A DNA stretch of 64,000 bases, taken from the NCBI RefSeq assembly GCF_963677155.1, contig NZ_OY781884.1:3158501-3222500 (forward strand). The letters run 5' to 3'. The DNA comes from an uncultured Draconibacterium sp. (GTDB taxonomy: Bacteria > Bacteroidota > Bacteroidia > Bacteroidales > Prolixibacteraceae). A program made the position numbers and the translations under genes. Below the pieces are notes generated by a model. That model saw only the letters and a list, made by a program, of their open reading frames with translations. It made no database searches and had not been told where the DNA came from. Below, piece by piece: positions 17,526 to 26,969 of the stretch (its first letter is position 1; every line of letters starts with the position of its first letter).

Positions 17526-20177
17526 ATGGAATATAAATTCGCGGAAATAGAGCCGAAGTGGCAAAAGTACTGGGAGGATAACAAAACGTTTAAAACCAAC
17601 GACGATTACTCGAAACCAAAATATTACATTCTTGATATGTTCCCGTACCCTTCGGGCGCAGGATTGCATGTTGGTCACCCTGAGGGTTATACCGCAACCG
17701 ATATTTTGAGCCGTTACAAACGTATGAAAGGCTTTAATGTATTGCATCCGATGGGTTACGATGCTTTTGGTTTACCAGCCGAACAGTACGCCATGCAAAC
17801 TGGTACACACCCGGCAATTACCACTCAGAAAAACTGCGATAACTTCCGTCGACAAATTAAAGCCATTGGTTTGAGCTACGATTGGGATCGTGAAATAAAT
17901 ACCACCGACCCAAAATATTTTAAGTGGACACAGTGGATCTTCAAAAAATTATACGATACTTATTTTGATGAGGAGCAACAAAAAGGCCGTCCAATTTCGG
18001 AGTTGGTAATTCCTGAAGACGTAAAAGCAAAAGGAGAAGAGGCTGTAAAAACTTATATCAGCGAAAAACGCCTGGCCTATTATGATAACGCACAGGTTTG
18101 GTGGTGTGATTCGTGTAAAACGGTTTGTGCCAACGAAGAAGTACTGACGGATGGTTCGCACGAAAAATGTGGTAATACGGTTATTCGTAAAAACCTGAAA
18201 CAATGGTTGCTGCGTATTCCTCATTATGGTGAGAGATTACTGAGCGGACTTGAAAACCTGGACTGGCCGGAAGGAGTAAAAGACATGCAGCGCAACTGGA
18301 TTGGCAAATCAAGTGGTGCTGAAGTGGATTTTGCTATTGATGGACTGGATAAAAATTTATGTGTTTACACAACCCGTCCAGATACGTTGTTTGGTGCAAC
18401 TTATATGGTAATTGCACCGGAACACGAGTTGGTAAATGAAATTGTTACCGAAGACAAAAGAGAAGCGGTTGATGCATATATAAAAGCTGCGGCTTTAAAA
18501 TCGGATTTGGATCGTACTGATCTGGCTAAAGAAAAGACCGGAGTATTTACAGGCCGTTATGCCGTGAATCCGGTGAATAAACAGTTGATTCCGATCTGGA
18601 TAGCTGATTATGTATTGATGGGCTATGGAACAGGAGCAATTATGGCTGTTCCGGCACACGATACCCGCGACTTTGAATTTGCGAAAGAATTTGACATTCA
18701 GATCAACTGCATTCTTGATCCGAAAGATGCAGAGAACCGCGATGAGATTTTAGCCGGCGATGCCTGTTGGACAGAAGACGGTGCTTACATCAACTCTTCA
18801 AGCGATGAAACCGGTTTGGACATAAATGGTTTGAATAAAGCTGTCGGAATTCAACAAGTTGTTGAGTGGCTGGAGAAACAAGGTATTGGAAAAGCAACGG
18901 TGAATTTTAAATTGCGCGACTGGCTGTTTAGCCGCCAACGCTATTGGGGCGAGCCTTTCCCGGTTATTCACTGGGAAGATGGTGAAGTAAGCCTGGTTGA
19001 AGATGAGGACTTACCATTGCAATTGCCAAACCTGGAAGAATATTCACCAAGTGCAACCGGCGAATCGCCATTGGCAAATGCAGAAGACTGGTTAATGGTT
19101 ACCGATAAAAACGGACGAAAAGGTCGCCGCGAAACCAATACCATGCCACAGTGGGCCGGTTCGTGCTGGTACTACTTGCGCTACATCGATCCGAATAACG
19201 AAGACAGTATTTTCGATGTGAAAAAGGAACAGTACTGGATGCCTGTTGATTTGTATGTTGGTGGTGCCGAGCATGCTGTTCTGCACTTGTTGTACTCACG
19301 CTTCTGGCACAAAGTGTTGTTCGATTTGGGCGTTGTTTCAACCGACGAGCCTTTCCAAAAACTGTTTAACCAGGGAATGATTTTGGCCTTTGCATACGAA
19401 ACTGCAACAGGTGCCAAAGTCGCTTCTGATTTGGTGGAGGAAAAAGACGGTAAATATTTCCACACAGAAACCGGCGAGGAACTGAGACAGATCGTTGCAA
19501 AAATGTCGAAGTCGCTGAAGAATGTGGTAAATCCGGATGATGTAATTGAAAACTATGGTGCCGATTCGCTGCGTTTGTACGAAATGTTTATGGGGCCACT
19601 TGATGAGCGTAAACCATGGGCAGAAAACGGTGTGAAAGGAGTGTTTAACTTTTTGGCACGTGCTTACCGTTTCTTTGCCGATCCTGATAAAATTGTTGAT
19701 GGAGAAGAAGATAAAGAAGTGGCAAAATTGCTGCATCAAACCATACAGAAAGTTGCGCACGACATTGAGAACATGAAGTTCAATACCGGAATTTCGGCAC
19801 TGATGGTGTTCAATAACCTGGCAATAAAAAAAGGAAAAGTTAGCAAACAAACGGCTGAAACCTTTGCAAAAATACTGGCACCTTATGCGCCACACATGGC
19901 CGAAGAGTTGTGGTCGCTTTACGGAAATAAAGAAACGCTTGCTTATGCAACCTGGCCGGAAGTTGACCAAAGTTTGCTGACCGAAGATTCGCACGAATAC
20001 CCGGTGTCGTTTAATGGTAAAATGCGCTTTAAAATTGAGCTGCCGTTGGATATGGCAAAAGATGAAGTTGAAAAGACCGTACTTGCCGACGAGCGCGCTG
20101 CCAAATGGATGGAAGGTAAAACCGTTCGGAAATTTATTTTTGTACCGAAAAAGATCATTAATATTGCTGTAGGATAA
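17526..20177 (+). CDS. leuS: Leucine--tRNA ligase
   Basis: A class I aminoacyl-tRNA synthetase of 883 residues. The HIGH signature appears as [12 protein letters not shown] near residue 42, after [11 protein letters not shown]; the CP1 editing domain carries [19 protein letters not shown]; the KMSKS loop is [16 protein letters not shown]; the anticodon-binding domain and C-terminal LeuRS domain follow and end [16 protein letters not shown]. It charges tRNA-Leu in the cytoplasm and is normally essential. A CDSC...C zinc-type pair is visible in [10 protein letters not shown]. It is divergent from gdhA, has its own TATCTTTG promoter box and ends at a very strong terminator, so it is probably a single-gene transcript. 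Confidence 0.98.
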   Translation: MEYKFAEIEPKWQKYWEDNKTFKTNDDYSKPKYYILDMFPYPSGAGLHVGHPEGYTATDILSRYKRMKGFNVLHPMGYDAFGLPAEQYAMQTGTHPAITTQKNCDNFRRQIKAIGLSYDWDREINTTDPKYFKWTQWIFKKLYDTYFDEEQQKGRPISELVIPEDVKAKGEEAVKTYISEKRLAYYDNAQVWWCDSCKTVCANEEVLTDGSHEKCGNTVIRKNLKQWLLRIPHYGERLLSGLENLDWPEGVKDMQRNWIGKSSGAEVDFAIDGLDKNLCVYTTRPDTLFGATYMVIAPEHELVNEIVTEDKREAVDAYIKAAALKSDLDRTDLAKEKTGVFTGRYAVNPVNKQLIPIWIADYVLMGYGTGAIMAVPAHDTRDFEFAKEFDIQINCILDPKDAENRDEILAGDACWTEDGAYINSSSDETGLDINGLNKAVGIQQVVEWLEKQGIGKATVNFKLRDWLFSRQRYWGEPFPVIHWEDGEVSLVEDEDLPLQLPNLEEYSPSATGESPLANAEDWLMVTDKNGRKGRRETNTMPQWAGSCWYYLRYIDPNNEDSIFDVKKEQYWMPVDLYVGGAEHAVLHLLYSRFWHKVLFDLGVVSTDEPFQKLFNQGMILAFAYETATGAKVASDLVEEKDGKYFHTETGEELRQIVAKMSKSLKNVVNPDDVIENYGADSLRLYEMFMGPLDERKPWAENGVKGVFNFLARAYRFFADPDKIVDGEEDKEVAKLLHQTIQKVAHDIENMKFNTGISALMVFNNLAIKKGKVSKQTAETFAKILAPYAPHMAEELWSLYGNKETLAYATWPEVDQSLLTEDSHEYPVSFNGKMRFKIELPLDMAKDEVEKTVLADERAAKWMEGKTVRKFIFVPKKIINIAVG

Positions 20178-20210
20178 TAAGTTAAACTTTTAATCTTTAC
20201 GATATATTTT

Positions 20211-20246
20211 GAAAGGGCAACCATGTGGTTGCCCTTTCATTTTTTA
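20211..20246 (+). terminator. Rho-independent terminator of leuS
   Basis: A perfect 12-base stem (GAAAGGGCAACC / GGTTGCCCTTTC) with a four-base loop, followed by ATTTTTT. It lies 34 bases after the leuS stop. Confidence 0.92.
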
Positions 20247-20342
20247 AATCTATATTATTTCGCAAATCCCTGACAATCATCACATTTTTTTCAGTAAAGG
20301 CTTTGTTCTTTTGCGCGATTTTAAACGACAAAATTTGTTGAG

Positions 20343-21221
20343 ATGTTTACAAAACTTTTTGCGACACAACAGAAGCTAATTAAAACGATTCAGGACTATG
20401 GGATCATGACTTTTGGCTTATTTCTCTTTGCTATGGCATGGACCCTTTTTGTTATTCCTGCCGAAATTGCAGGTGGTGGCATTAGTGGTGTAGCCGCGGT
20501 GGTATTTTATGCCACAAAAATTCCGGTGAGTATCACTTATTTCTCCATAAATATCGTTTTGGTGTTGATTGCCATCAAGTTTTTGGGTGCCAATTTTGGC
20601 GTAAAAACAATCTACAGTATTGTGGTCGTTTCTTCATTTTTTGGTTTATTTCAGGATATCTTGTCTGAGCCGCTGGTTGATGACATGTTTCTATCGGCAG
20701 TACTCGGCGGAATGATGAGTGGAGTGGGACTTGGTATTGTGTTTTCGCGTGGAGGAAGTACAGGTGGTACCGACATTATTGCCATGATTGTTAATAAATA
20801 CCGAAATGTTAGCCCGGGCCGGGTTATTATGCTTTGCGATGTGGTTATTATTGGCTCAGTTTATTTTGTTTTTCAATCGGTTGAAAAGCTGGTTTACGGT
20901 TATGTAATGATGTGGGTGGTATCGTATGCACTCGATTCAGTTTTGAGTGGTGCCAATCGCTCGGCACAAATGTTTATCATATCAAAAAAATACGAAGAGA
21001 TTGCCCGGTATATAGGAAACGAAGCCTACAGAGGTGTAACGCTTTTGGATGGTTCGGGCTGGTATACTCAGAAGAAAACAAAAATTGTAATGTCGGTTGT
21101 ACGTAAAAAAGAAACCGGCGATATTTTTCGAAAAATCAAACAAATCGATCCTGATGCTTTTATATCAATGGGCAGCGTAATGGGCGTGTATGGCCAGGGT
21201 TTCGATAAACTGAAGTTGTAA
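20343..21221 (+). CDS. YitT family membrane protein (DUF161/DUF2179)
   Basis: A 292-residue protein with five or six membrane spans in the first 200 residues and a soluble C-terminal DUF2179 domain. Family marks are the first-helix IPAEIAGGGISGVA, the repeat-related FSRGGSTGGTDIIAMIVNKY and the junction YALDSVLSGANRSAQMFII, followed by the soluble GVTLLDGSGWYTQKKTKI. YitT proteins are widespread in Bacillota and Bacteroidota; their transport function is not established. It stands alone between the leuS terminator and a repeat tract that can also fold into a hairpin after its stop codon. Confidence 0.9.
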   Translation: MFTKLFATQQKLIKTIQDYGIMTFGLFLFAMAWTLFVIPAEIAGGGISGVAAVVFYATKIPVSITYFSINIVLVLIAIKFLGANFGVKTIYSIVVVSSFFGLFQDILSEPLVDDMFLSAVLGGMMSGVGLGIVFSRGGSTGGTDIIAMIVNKYRNVSPGRVIMLCDVVIIGSVYFVFQSVEKLVYGYVMMWVVSYALDSVLSGANRSAQMFIISKKYEEIARYIGNEAYRGVTLLDGSGWYTQKKTKIVMSVVRKKETGDIFRKIKQIDPDAFISMGSVMGVYGQGFDKLKL

Positions 21222-21288
21222 GGTTCATTCGTTTATATTTTCAGGGTTTATGAAACCTTGAAGGTATGGCAAACAATGCAATAATAGA

Positions 21289-21469
21289 AGAAACCATCCG
21301 GGAACAGGAAAAACCATCCGGAAATAACTCACGACGCTGTAAAACTTATTTCCGGGCGGTTTTTTGGAATTCCGTGTGGTAAAGATCCATTTCCGTGCGG
21401 TTGAGTGGCATTTCCGTGCGGTAAAATCGCGTTTCCGGATGGTTTCTTGCATTTCCGCCCCGTTTCTCG
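21289..21469. repeat. 21-bp imperfect repeat tract A, with inverted arrangement
   Basis: Six units of 20-21 bases run on the plus strand from 21346 to 21469, each built on a TTTCCGnnnGGT core (units start at 21346, 21367, 21388, 21409, 21430, 21450). Two more units lie before them, at about 21289-21330, in the opposite orientation (CCATCCGGAAAT). The innermost opposed units can pair over about 17-19 bases around a short loop, so the tract may also work as a terminator for the YitT gene. Read on the plus strand the units keep an open frame with a heptad HFRAVKS-like repeat. Tract B at 62567-62790 shares the core ACCGCnCGGAAATG. Confidence 0.75.
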
Positions 21470-21514
21470 CAAACAGGTTTCGCAAAGAAGTTTTTACCGG
21501 TACACATACTAAAC

Positions 21515-21543
21515 TTGTTTTCTGCTCAGTTTTTATATTTTTG
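21515..21543 (+). promoter_or_regulatory. Bacteroidota-type promoter of the M23 lipoprotein gene
   Basis: TTG at 21515-21517, an 18-base spacer and TATTTTTG at 21536-21543 fit the TTG/TAnnTTTG pattern. The predicted start lies about 14 bases before the ATG at 21563. Confidence 0.6.
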
Positions 21544-21562
21544 CATTTAATAAAATCTGAAG

Positions 21563-22849
21563 ATGAGGAAATTGAGATCGATAGTTGTGGGGATGGGACT
21601 CATTGTTGCATTGAGTCAGTTGTTTTCGTGTGCACCTAAAAAGGCCAAACAGGAAGAAGCTTCAGTGTTGGATACTGTGGTTGAAGTAAAAATGCCGGAG
21701 TTAAGGTACGGGCTTCCGGTTGATTCGTTTTCGCTTGAAATGGGAAAAGTGAAAAACAACCAATACCTCAGCCAGATTTTAAATGCACGTGGTGTGGGCA
21801 TGGGAACCATCGATAAAATTGCCCGAAAATCGAAAACTGTTTTTGACGTTCGCAAAATTAAAAGCGGCGAAAACTTTTGTGTTCTTTCTACACGCGATTC
21901 AATTCCTGTGGCAAAATACTTTGTTTACGAAAACTCCCCGGTTGAATATACTGTTTTCGAGTTAACTGATACATTAGGGATTTACAGGGGTGAAAAGGAA
22001 GTAAAAACACGGTTGCGAACAGCTTATGGCGAAGTAGAATCGTCGTTATGGAATGCTATGGTGGATAACGGACAAGACCCGATGCTGGCACTTGAATTAT
22101 CTGATATTTTTGCCTGGACCATCGACTTTTTTGCGATCCAAAAAGGCGACCGTTTCCGTGTGATCTACGACGAGCAATTTGTTGATTCTGTTTCCATTGG
22201 TATTGGCCAAATTTATGCAGTACAGTTTGATCATTATGGTGAAGAGAATTATGCATTTATCTTCGATCAGGACGACCGTTGGGATTATTTCGATGAGCAG
22301 GGAAAAAGTCTTCGTAAGGCCTTCCTGAAAGCACCACTTCAGTTTTCACGAATAAGTTCGCGCTTCTCGAACAGCCGTATGCATCCGGTTTTGCGTATTC
22401 GTCGTCCGCATCATGGCGTTGATTATGCTGCACCAAAGGGGACACCTGTAATGAGTATTGGAGATGGAACTGTAATTGCTCGTGCTTATCAGGCCCGTGG
22501 TGGCGGTAATTATGTTAAAATAAAACACAACTCGGTTTATACCACAACTTATATGCACCTTTCAGGCTTTGGCAAAGGAATTACAACCGGAGCGCGTGTA
22601 AAACAAGGCCAGGTAATTGGCTATGTTGGAGCAACGGGACTTGCCACCGGGCCTCATCTCGATTTTCGTGTAGCAAAAAACGGTACTTATGTTGATCCGC
22701 TAAAAGTAAAAGCGCCTCCTGTTGAGCCCGTTAAGGAAGAAAACATGGAGCGCTATATCGTAGTTAAAGATTCGCTAATGCAGGAGTTGCAAAAAATTGA
22801 ATGGGAACCTGTGGAGCAAATACTTGCTGAAGCCGAAAACGGACAGTAG
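21563..22849 (+). CDS. M23 (LytM-type) peptidase-like lipoprotein
   Basis: A 428-residue lipoprotein: lipobox LFSC with the lipidated cysteine at residue 23, a middle region with NlpD/EnvC-like or LysM-replacement folds (residues about 45-230), and a LytM domain (about 255-385). The HxxxD zinc motif is H283-D287 in PHHGVDYAAP. The second motif, normally HLH or HxH, reads H365-L-D367 in GPHLDFRV, so the third zinc ligand is Asp instead of His. The domain could still bind metal, or it could be a non-enzymatic amidase activator like EnvC/NlpD. It acts on, or at, peptidoglycan in the periplasm. It has its own promoter and no close operon partner. Confidence 0.85.
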   Translation: MRKLRSIVVGMGLIVALSQLFSCAPKKAKQEEASVLDTVVEVKMPELRYGLPVDSFSLEMGKVKNNQYLSQILNARGVGMGTIDKIARKSKTVFDVRKIKSGENFCVLSTRDSIPVAKYFVYENSPVEYTVFELTDTLGIYRGEKEVKTRLRTAYGEVESSLWNAMVDNGQDPMLALELSDIFAWTIDFFAIQKGDRFRVIYDEQFVDSVSIGIGQIYAVQFDHYGEENYAFIFDQDDRWDYFDEQGKSLRKAFLKAPLQFSRISSRFSNSRMHPVLRIRRPHHGVDYAAPKGTPVMSIGDGTVIARAYQARGGGNYVKIKHNSVYTTTYMHLSGFGKGITTGARVKQGQVIGYVGATGLATGPHLDFRVAKNGTYVDPLKVKAPPVEPVKEENMERYIVVKDSLMQELQKIEWEPVEQILAEAENGQ

Positions 22850-23161
22850 GTTGGGCGTTATGTGAGTTGTTTCTTTTCTGTTTTGTTGAGTTATCTTTCA
22901 GTTCCCTAACGTTTTTTACATATCTAGAAGTTTAGATGCGTTTTAAATTAGTTGTTATAAAATTGGCAATTAAAATTCTGTTTCTATTTCTTATTAGTAG
23001 TCTTATTGCATTTTATTGAACACTCGTTCGGTAGTAAAACGAAATAAATCGTAACTTTCTAATTTATAGCTGGTTTGAAATACTATTCTATGGCGTTTTA
23101 ACGTATAGTATTTTATAAAATATTTCTAGATTTAATTTACCAACCTAAATTGAAGTGAACA
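22850..23161. other. 312-base non-coding leader before the cytochrome operon
   Basis: AT-rich, no open frame of note. A TAACTTTC at 23052-23059 is one base off the TAnnTTTG box and could be the promoter of the following operon, though a TTG at the proper distance was not seen. No repeats or stable hairpins were found. Confidence 0.3.
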
Positions 23162-24031
23162 ATGGGACGGTTTTGGCATTCGCTGTACTTGTTTTTATTA
23201 GTGTCAATTACAGTTTTTGTATTTGTTTTTTTGCTTGTTTACGGAGCTGATTATTATCTGGCAGATTTGAGTGAACGTCATTTCCACGAGCAGGATATTT
23301 TGTTGAGGCCATCTGGGTTAATCGGGCACGGGCTCGGAGTTATTGGAGCTACGTTAATGGTCGTTGGCGTATTTGCTTATATGGCACGCAAACGATTCCG
23401 GTTTTTATCGCGGTTGGGAGTGCTAAAACACTGGCTCGAGTTTCATATTTTTTTATGCACACTGGGACCGATTATGGTCCTGTTTCACACGTCATTTAAG
23501 TTCGGAGGGATTGTGGCTGTAAGCTTCTGGAGTATGGTTGCGGTTGTTGTTAGCGGTGTAATCGGGCGGGTAATTTATTTGCAAATTCCTCGTACCATCG
23601 AAGGGCGTGAAATGAGTCTTAACGAGCTGAATAAAATGGAAGCCGATCTTTGGGCGCAATTTAGCGAGGGGAATGAAGCTCTTTCATCAGGTCTGCATAA
23701 AGTAAATGCAGCGTTAAAAACACAATTGTACCGCGAGGATGGTAACTACGTAAAACGCCTTGCAAATCGGTTCCGATTTGAACGCTCGTTAATTGCCGAC
23801 TTGAGAAAAGAACTAAAAGAGAAAGGCCTTAAAGGCGGAAACTACCGGAAGGCGATAAAAATATTGAAGTCAAAAATAATTATGAACCGCAGAATTGCAT
23901 GGCTTTCAACCATGCAAAAACTAATGCGATACTGGCACGTGGCACACCTTCCTTTTGCCTTAATAATGCTGGTGATAATGTTGGTTCATATTGTTGTGGC
24001 TTTGCTTTTTGGTTACACCTGGATTTTTTAA
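23162..24031 (+). CDS. Multi-histidine integral membrane protein, cytochrome b-like, first gene of the electron-transfer operon
   Basis: A 289-residue protein with membrane spans at about residues 7-30, 55-75, 95-115, 120-142 and 260-288. Histidines that could bind haem lie inside or at the edge of spans: IGHGLGVIGATLM, LKHWLEFHIFLC, MVLFHTSFKF, and YWHVAHLPFALIMLVIMLVH at the end. A SGVIGRVIYLQIPR stretch resembles the 'SG.iGRyiY..iPR' signature of b-type membrane proteins that accompany multihaem cytochromes. A soluble alpha-helical loop (about 150-255) separates the last span. I infer a quinol- or NAD(P)H-linked haem b subunit that passes electrons across the inner membrane. It is 3 bases from the next gene, hence co-transcribed. 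The exact family name is not certain. Confidence 0.65.
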   Translation: MGRFWHSLYLFLLVSITVFVFVFLLVYGADYYLADLSERHFHEQDILLRPSGLIGHGLGVIGATLMVVGVFAYMARKRFRFLSRLGVLKHWLEFHIFLCTLGPIMVLFHTSFKFGGIVAVSFWSMVAVVVSGVIGRVIYLQIPRTIEGREMSLNELNKMEADLWAQFSEGNEALSSGLHKVNAALKTQLYREDGNYVKRLANRFRFERSLIADLRKELKEKGLKGGNYRKAIKILKSKIIMNRRIAWLSTMQKLMRYWHVAHLPFALIMLVIMLVHIVVALLFGYTWIF

Positions 24032-24034
24032 CAG

Positions 24035-25369
24035 ATGGAAAACTTGCTTGAACAAATATTAATTTACGGCGCAGTAGTAATTTTTCTACTCGGCGTAGTT
24101 TTCATCTATATAAGGAAGTTGAGACGTGAATCGAAAATTGTTGAAGAAAAAATTGAACGGGCAAAAGAAGCTGGCTTGTATGAACCGGTTTCATTACATC
24201 CGGTTGTCGATCCAAATTCTTGTATTCAAAGCGGAGCCTGCGTGCGAGCGTGCCCAGAACATGATATTCTGGGAATTAGAAACGGAAAAGCAACAGTGAT
24301 AAATGCCAGCCAATGTGTGGGACATGGCGCGTGTTTTCATGCCTGTCCAACGCAGGCTATTTCGTTGTTTATTGGCACCGAGAAGCGTGGTGTCGATTTG
24401 CCACACGTTAATCAAACTTTTGAAACCAACGTAAAAGGAATGTTCATTGCCGGCGAAATGGGAGGAATGGGACTTATACGAAATGCGGTGGAGCAGGGAC
24501 GGCAGGCTGTTCAAAATCTGGCAAAAGGAATAAAACAGGAAGTGGGTACTGAATACGATTTGATTGTTATTGGTGCCGGACCAGCAGGAATTTCTGCTAC
24601 ACTGGAGGCAAAACGCCTGAAATTGAAAATAGTTACATTGGAACAAGATACACTGGGCGGAACTGTTTACACTTTTCCGCGGGCTAAAATTGTAATGACC
24701 TCCCCAATGGATTTGCCCTTGTTCGGAAAAGTAAAACTATACGAAACCAGCAAGCCCGAATTACTGGATTTGTGGAACGAAGTACTGTCGAAAAACGACA
24801 TTAAAATTTCCGAAAAACAAAAGGTTAATAAAATTACTAAAACAGAACAAGGCTTTCGGGTGGAATGTAACAACGGAGAACTGTATACCTCGCAAAGCGT
24901 TTTGCTGGCTATTGGCCGGCGAGGTACACCTCGAAAGCTAAATGTTCCGGGCGAAGATTTGCCTAAAGTTGCTTACCGTTTGCTTGAGCCTGAACTTATT
25001 TCGGGAAATAAAATATTGGTTATTGGAGGTGGAGATTCGGCTGTTGAATCAGCACTGTTGTTAGCGGATGCAAATGATGTTACTCTTTCGTACCGAAAAG
25101 AAACATTTTCGCGACTGAAACCAAAAAACCGAAAGAAACTGGAAGAAGCCATTGATTCAAAATTTTTGGATGTGATTTTAAATTCAAATGTAAACGCTAT
25201 TGAAGAGGAATGTGTGCATTTAAAAATTGCCGGACAGGAAGAGGAATTGACAATTACCAACCAGCTGGTTTACATTTTTGCTGGTGGAGAGTTACCTACC
25301 CAATTTCTGCGAAATGCAGGAATTGAAATAACTACAAAATTTGGCGAAGCACTATTAAAACACGCTTAA
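24035..25369 (+). CDS. Membrane-anchored 4Fe-4S / FAD-NAD(P)-binding oxidoreductase
   Basis: A 444-residue protein. Residues 6-26 form one membrane anchor; two ferredoxin-like motifs follow: C63, C69, C73 (CIQSGACVRACP) and C94, C100, C104 (CVGHGACFHACP). In both, the second cysteine of the usual CxxCxxCxxxCP is replaced (Ser66 and His97), so each set has only three obvious ligands plus a possible non-cysteine or neighbouring ligand. The rest is a two-dinucleotide-binding flavoprotein of the thioredoxin-reductase fold: VIGAGPAGISATLEA near 176 for FAD and VIGGGDSAVESALLLA near 330 for NAD(P). It has no CxxC redox disulfide after the FAD loop, so it is not a thioredoxin reductase. It probably feeds electrons from NAD(P)H or takes them from the haem b partner. 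Confidence 0.8.
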   Translation: MENLLEQILIYGAVVIFLLGVVFIYIRKLRRESKIVEEKIERAKEAGLYEPVSLHPVVDPNSCIQSGACVRACPEHDILGIRNGKATVINASQCVGHGACFHACPTQAISLFIGTEKRGVDLPHVNQTFETNVKGMFIAGEMGGMGLIRNAVEQGRQAVQNLAKGIKQEVGTEYDLIVIGAGPAGISATLEAKRLKLKIVTLEQDTLGGTVYTFPRAKIVMTSPMDLPLFGKVKLYETSKPELLDLWNEVLSKNDIKISEKQKVNKITKTEQGFRVECNNGELYTSQSVLLAIGRRGTPRKLNVPGEDLPKVAYRLLEPELISGNKILVIGGGDSAVESALLLADANDVTLSYRKETFSRLKPKNRKKLEEAIDSKFLDVILNSNVNAIEEECVHLKIAGQEEELTITNQLVYIFAGGELPTQFLRNAGIEITTKFGEALLKHA

Positions 25370-25373
25370 ACGA

Positions 25374-26969
25374 TTGAAAAAACAGGGAAAACATATCGCT
25401 TTTCTTTTGGCTCTATTTTTAGTTGCGGCAAAATCCTTTGCTCAATTATCTCCGGGCGAGTTATCTGCTGTGCATGCCCATTTGGAGGGACTAACAAACT
25501 GCACAAAGTGTCATGTTTTGGGCGAAAAGCAAACCTCGGCAAAATGCCTGGCATGTCATACCGAAATAAAAAGATTGGTAGATCAAAAGAAAGGTTATCA
25601 TGCATTGGCAGAAGTTACCGGGCAACGATGTGCTGCTTGCCATGGAGAACATTATGGTCGCGATTTTAAGGTGGTTCGACTTGATAAAGATACTTTTAAT
25701 CACGACTTAACGGGCTTTAAACTGGAAGCAAAACATGCGGAGATAAATTGCGCTGATTGCCACAAAGCGGAGTTTATAAAAAATAATATTTCACAGAAAA
25801 AATCGGCCGGCACTTACCTGGGATTGGGCACCGAATGTATCGATTGTCACACAGATGTGCACCAGAATACCTTGTCGCAAACCTGCACCAACTGCCACAA
25901 CCAGAAGACTTTTGTTCCGGCTACAGGATTTAATCATCAAACAACTGAATTTCCCTTAGTTGGTAAACACTGGGAGGTTGATTGTGCAAAATGCCATGAA
26001 AAAACTACTTTGAACGGAAAGGAATTTCAGGAATTTTCCGGGGTAGAATTTAAAAACTGCACCAGCTGCCACAAGGATGTGCACAACAATAAATTTGGCA
26101 ACGACTGTCGTAAATGTCACGATGAGTTTTCATTCACGCAAGTGAAGAATATTCGCGAGTTTAATCACAATAACACCGACTATCCGTTGCGCGGAAAACA
26201 TGTTGCGGTAGACTGTAAATCATGCCACACCTCAGGGAATCACACAAAAGCACTGCCATATAATAATTGTACCGATTGCCACAGCGATTACCATAAAGGG
26301 CAAATGGCAAAAAGCGGAGTTTCTCCCGATTGTAATTCTTGTCATTCGGTTAATGGATTTTTGCCTTCTTCTTTTGACTTCGACCGGCACAACAAAACCG
26401 AATTTGCCTTAAGCGGTGCCCACAAGGCAACACCGTGTTTTGAGTGCCATAAAAAAGGGAAAGAATGGAAATTTAAGTTCGATCAACTCAACTGTGTTAC
26501 CTGCCACGAAAACATTCACGAAAATAAGATGAGCAACAAATTCATGCCCGATTCTGATTGCCGCTCGTGTCATAACGAGGAAATTTGGAGTGAGGTAGAA
26601 TTTAATCATACAAAAACCAATTTTGATCTTGAAGGAAAACATAAAACGGTATCGTGTCGTGATTGCCATTTTACTGAAAATGCGGGGGTTGTAACACAGC
26701 ATTTTACAGGACTCCCGATGAACTGCGAAAACTGTCATGATGATATTCACAGGGGACAGTTTAATGAATCTGGAAAGAATGATTGTGTAAGGTGTCATAC
26801 TTTTGACAATTGGCAACCTGAAAAATTCAATCATGAAAATGCACGGTTTAAAATTGATGGGAAACATGAAGGCTTGGATTGCATCGCCTGTCATAAATCC
26901 ACTGATAATTTAATCCGGAATTACATCGTTTACAAATTTGAAGATATAACATGCGCAAGTTGTCATTAA
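25374..26969 (+). CDS. 20-haem c-type cytochrome (cytochrome c3/c7-like repeats), TTG start
   Basis: A 531-residue exported cytochrome. A signal peptide (IAFLLALFLVAAKSFAQ) is followed by 20 CXXCH haem motifs, first at CTKCH near residue 43 and last at CASCH, which are the final residues before the stop. Between motifs the phrase FNHxxTxFxLxGKH recurs (for example FNHQTTEFPLVGKH, FNHNNTDYPLRGKH), supplying extra histidines for bis-His haem ligation. The only sensible start is TTG at 25374, five bases after the upstream stop; the signal peptide begins right after it. This protein would lie in the periplasm and carry electrons between the inner membrane and the outer membrane barrel. It overlaps the next gene by 19 bases. 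Haem count is a direct motif count. Confidence 0.93.
   Translation: MKKQGKHIAFLLALFLVAAKSFAQLSPGELSAVHAHLEGLTNCTKCHVLGEKQTSAKCLACHTEIKRLVDQKKGYHALAEVTGQRCAACHGEHYGRDFKVVRLDKDTFNHDLTGFKLEAKHAEINCADCHKAEFIKNNISQKKSAGTYLGLGTECIDCHTDVHQNTLSQTCTNCHNQKTFVPATGFNHQTTEFPLVGKHWEVDCAKCHEKTTLNGKEFQEFSGVEFKNCTSCHKDVHNNKFGNDCRKCHDEFSFTQVKNIREFNHNNTDYPLRGKHVAVDCKSCHTSGNHTKALPYNNCTDCHSDYHKGQMAKSGVSPDCNSCHSVNGFLPSSFDFDRHNKTEFALSGAHKATPCFECHKKGKEWKFKFDQLNCVTCHENIHENKMSNKFMPDSDCRSCHNEEIWSEVEFNHTKTNFDLEGKHKTVSCRDCHFTENAGVVTQHFTGLPMNCENCHDDIHRGQFNESGKNDCVRCHTFDNWQPEKFNHENARFKIDGKHEGLDCIACHKSTDNLIRNYIVYKFEDITCASCH

Noticed and set aside
19338-19994. 218-residue open frame on the minus strand inside leuS
   Set aside because: It lies fully within leuS in an antisense frame, has no family signature and is rich in residues typical of antisense translation.
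24035-25369. Thioredoxin reductase
   Set aside because: It lacks the redox CxxC after the FAD domain and has a membrane anchor plus Fe-S motifs.
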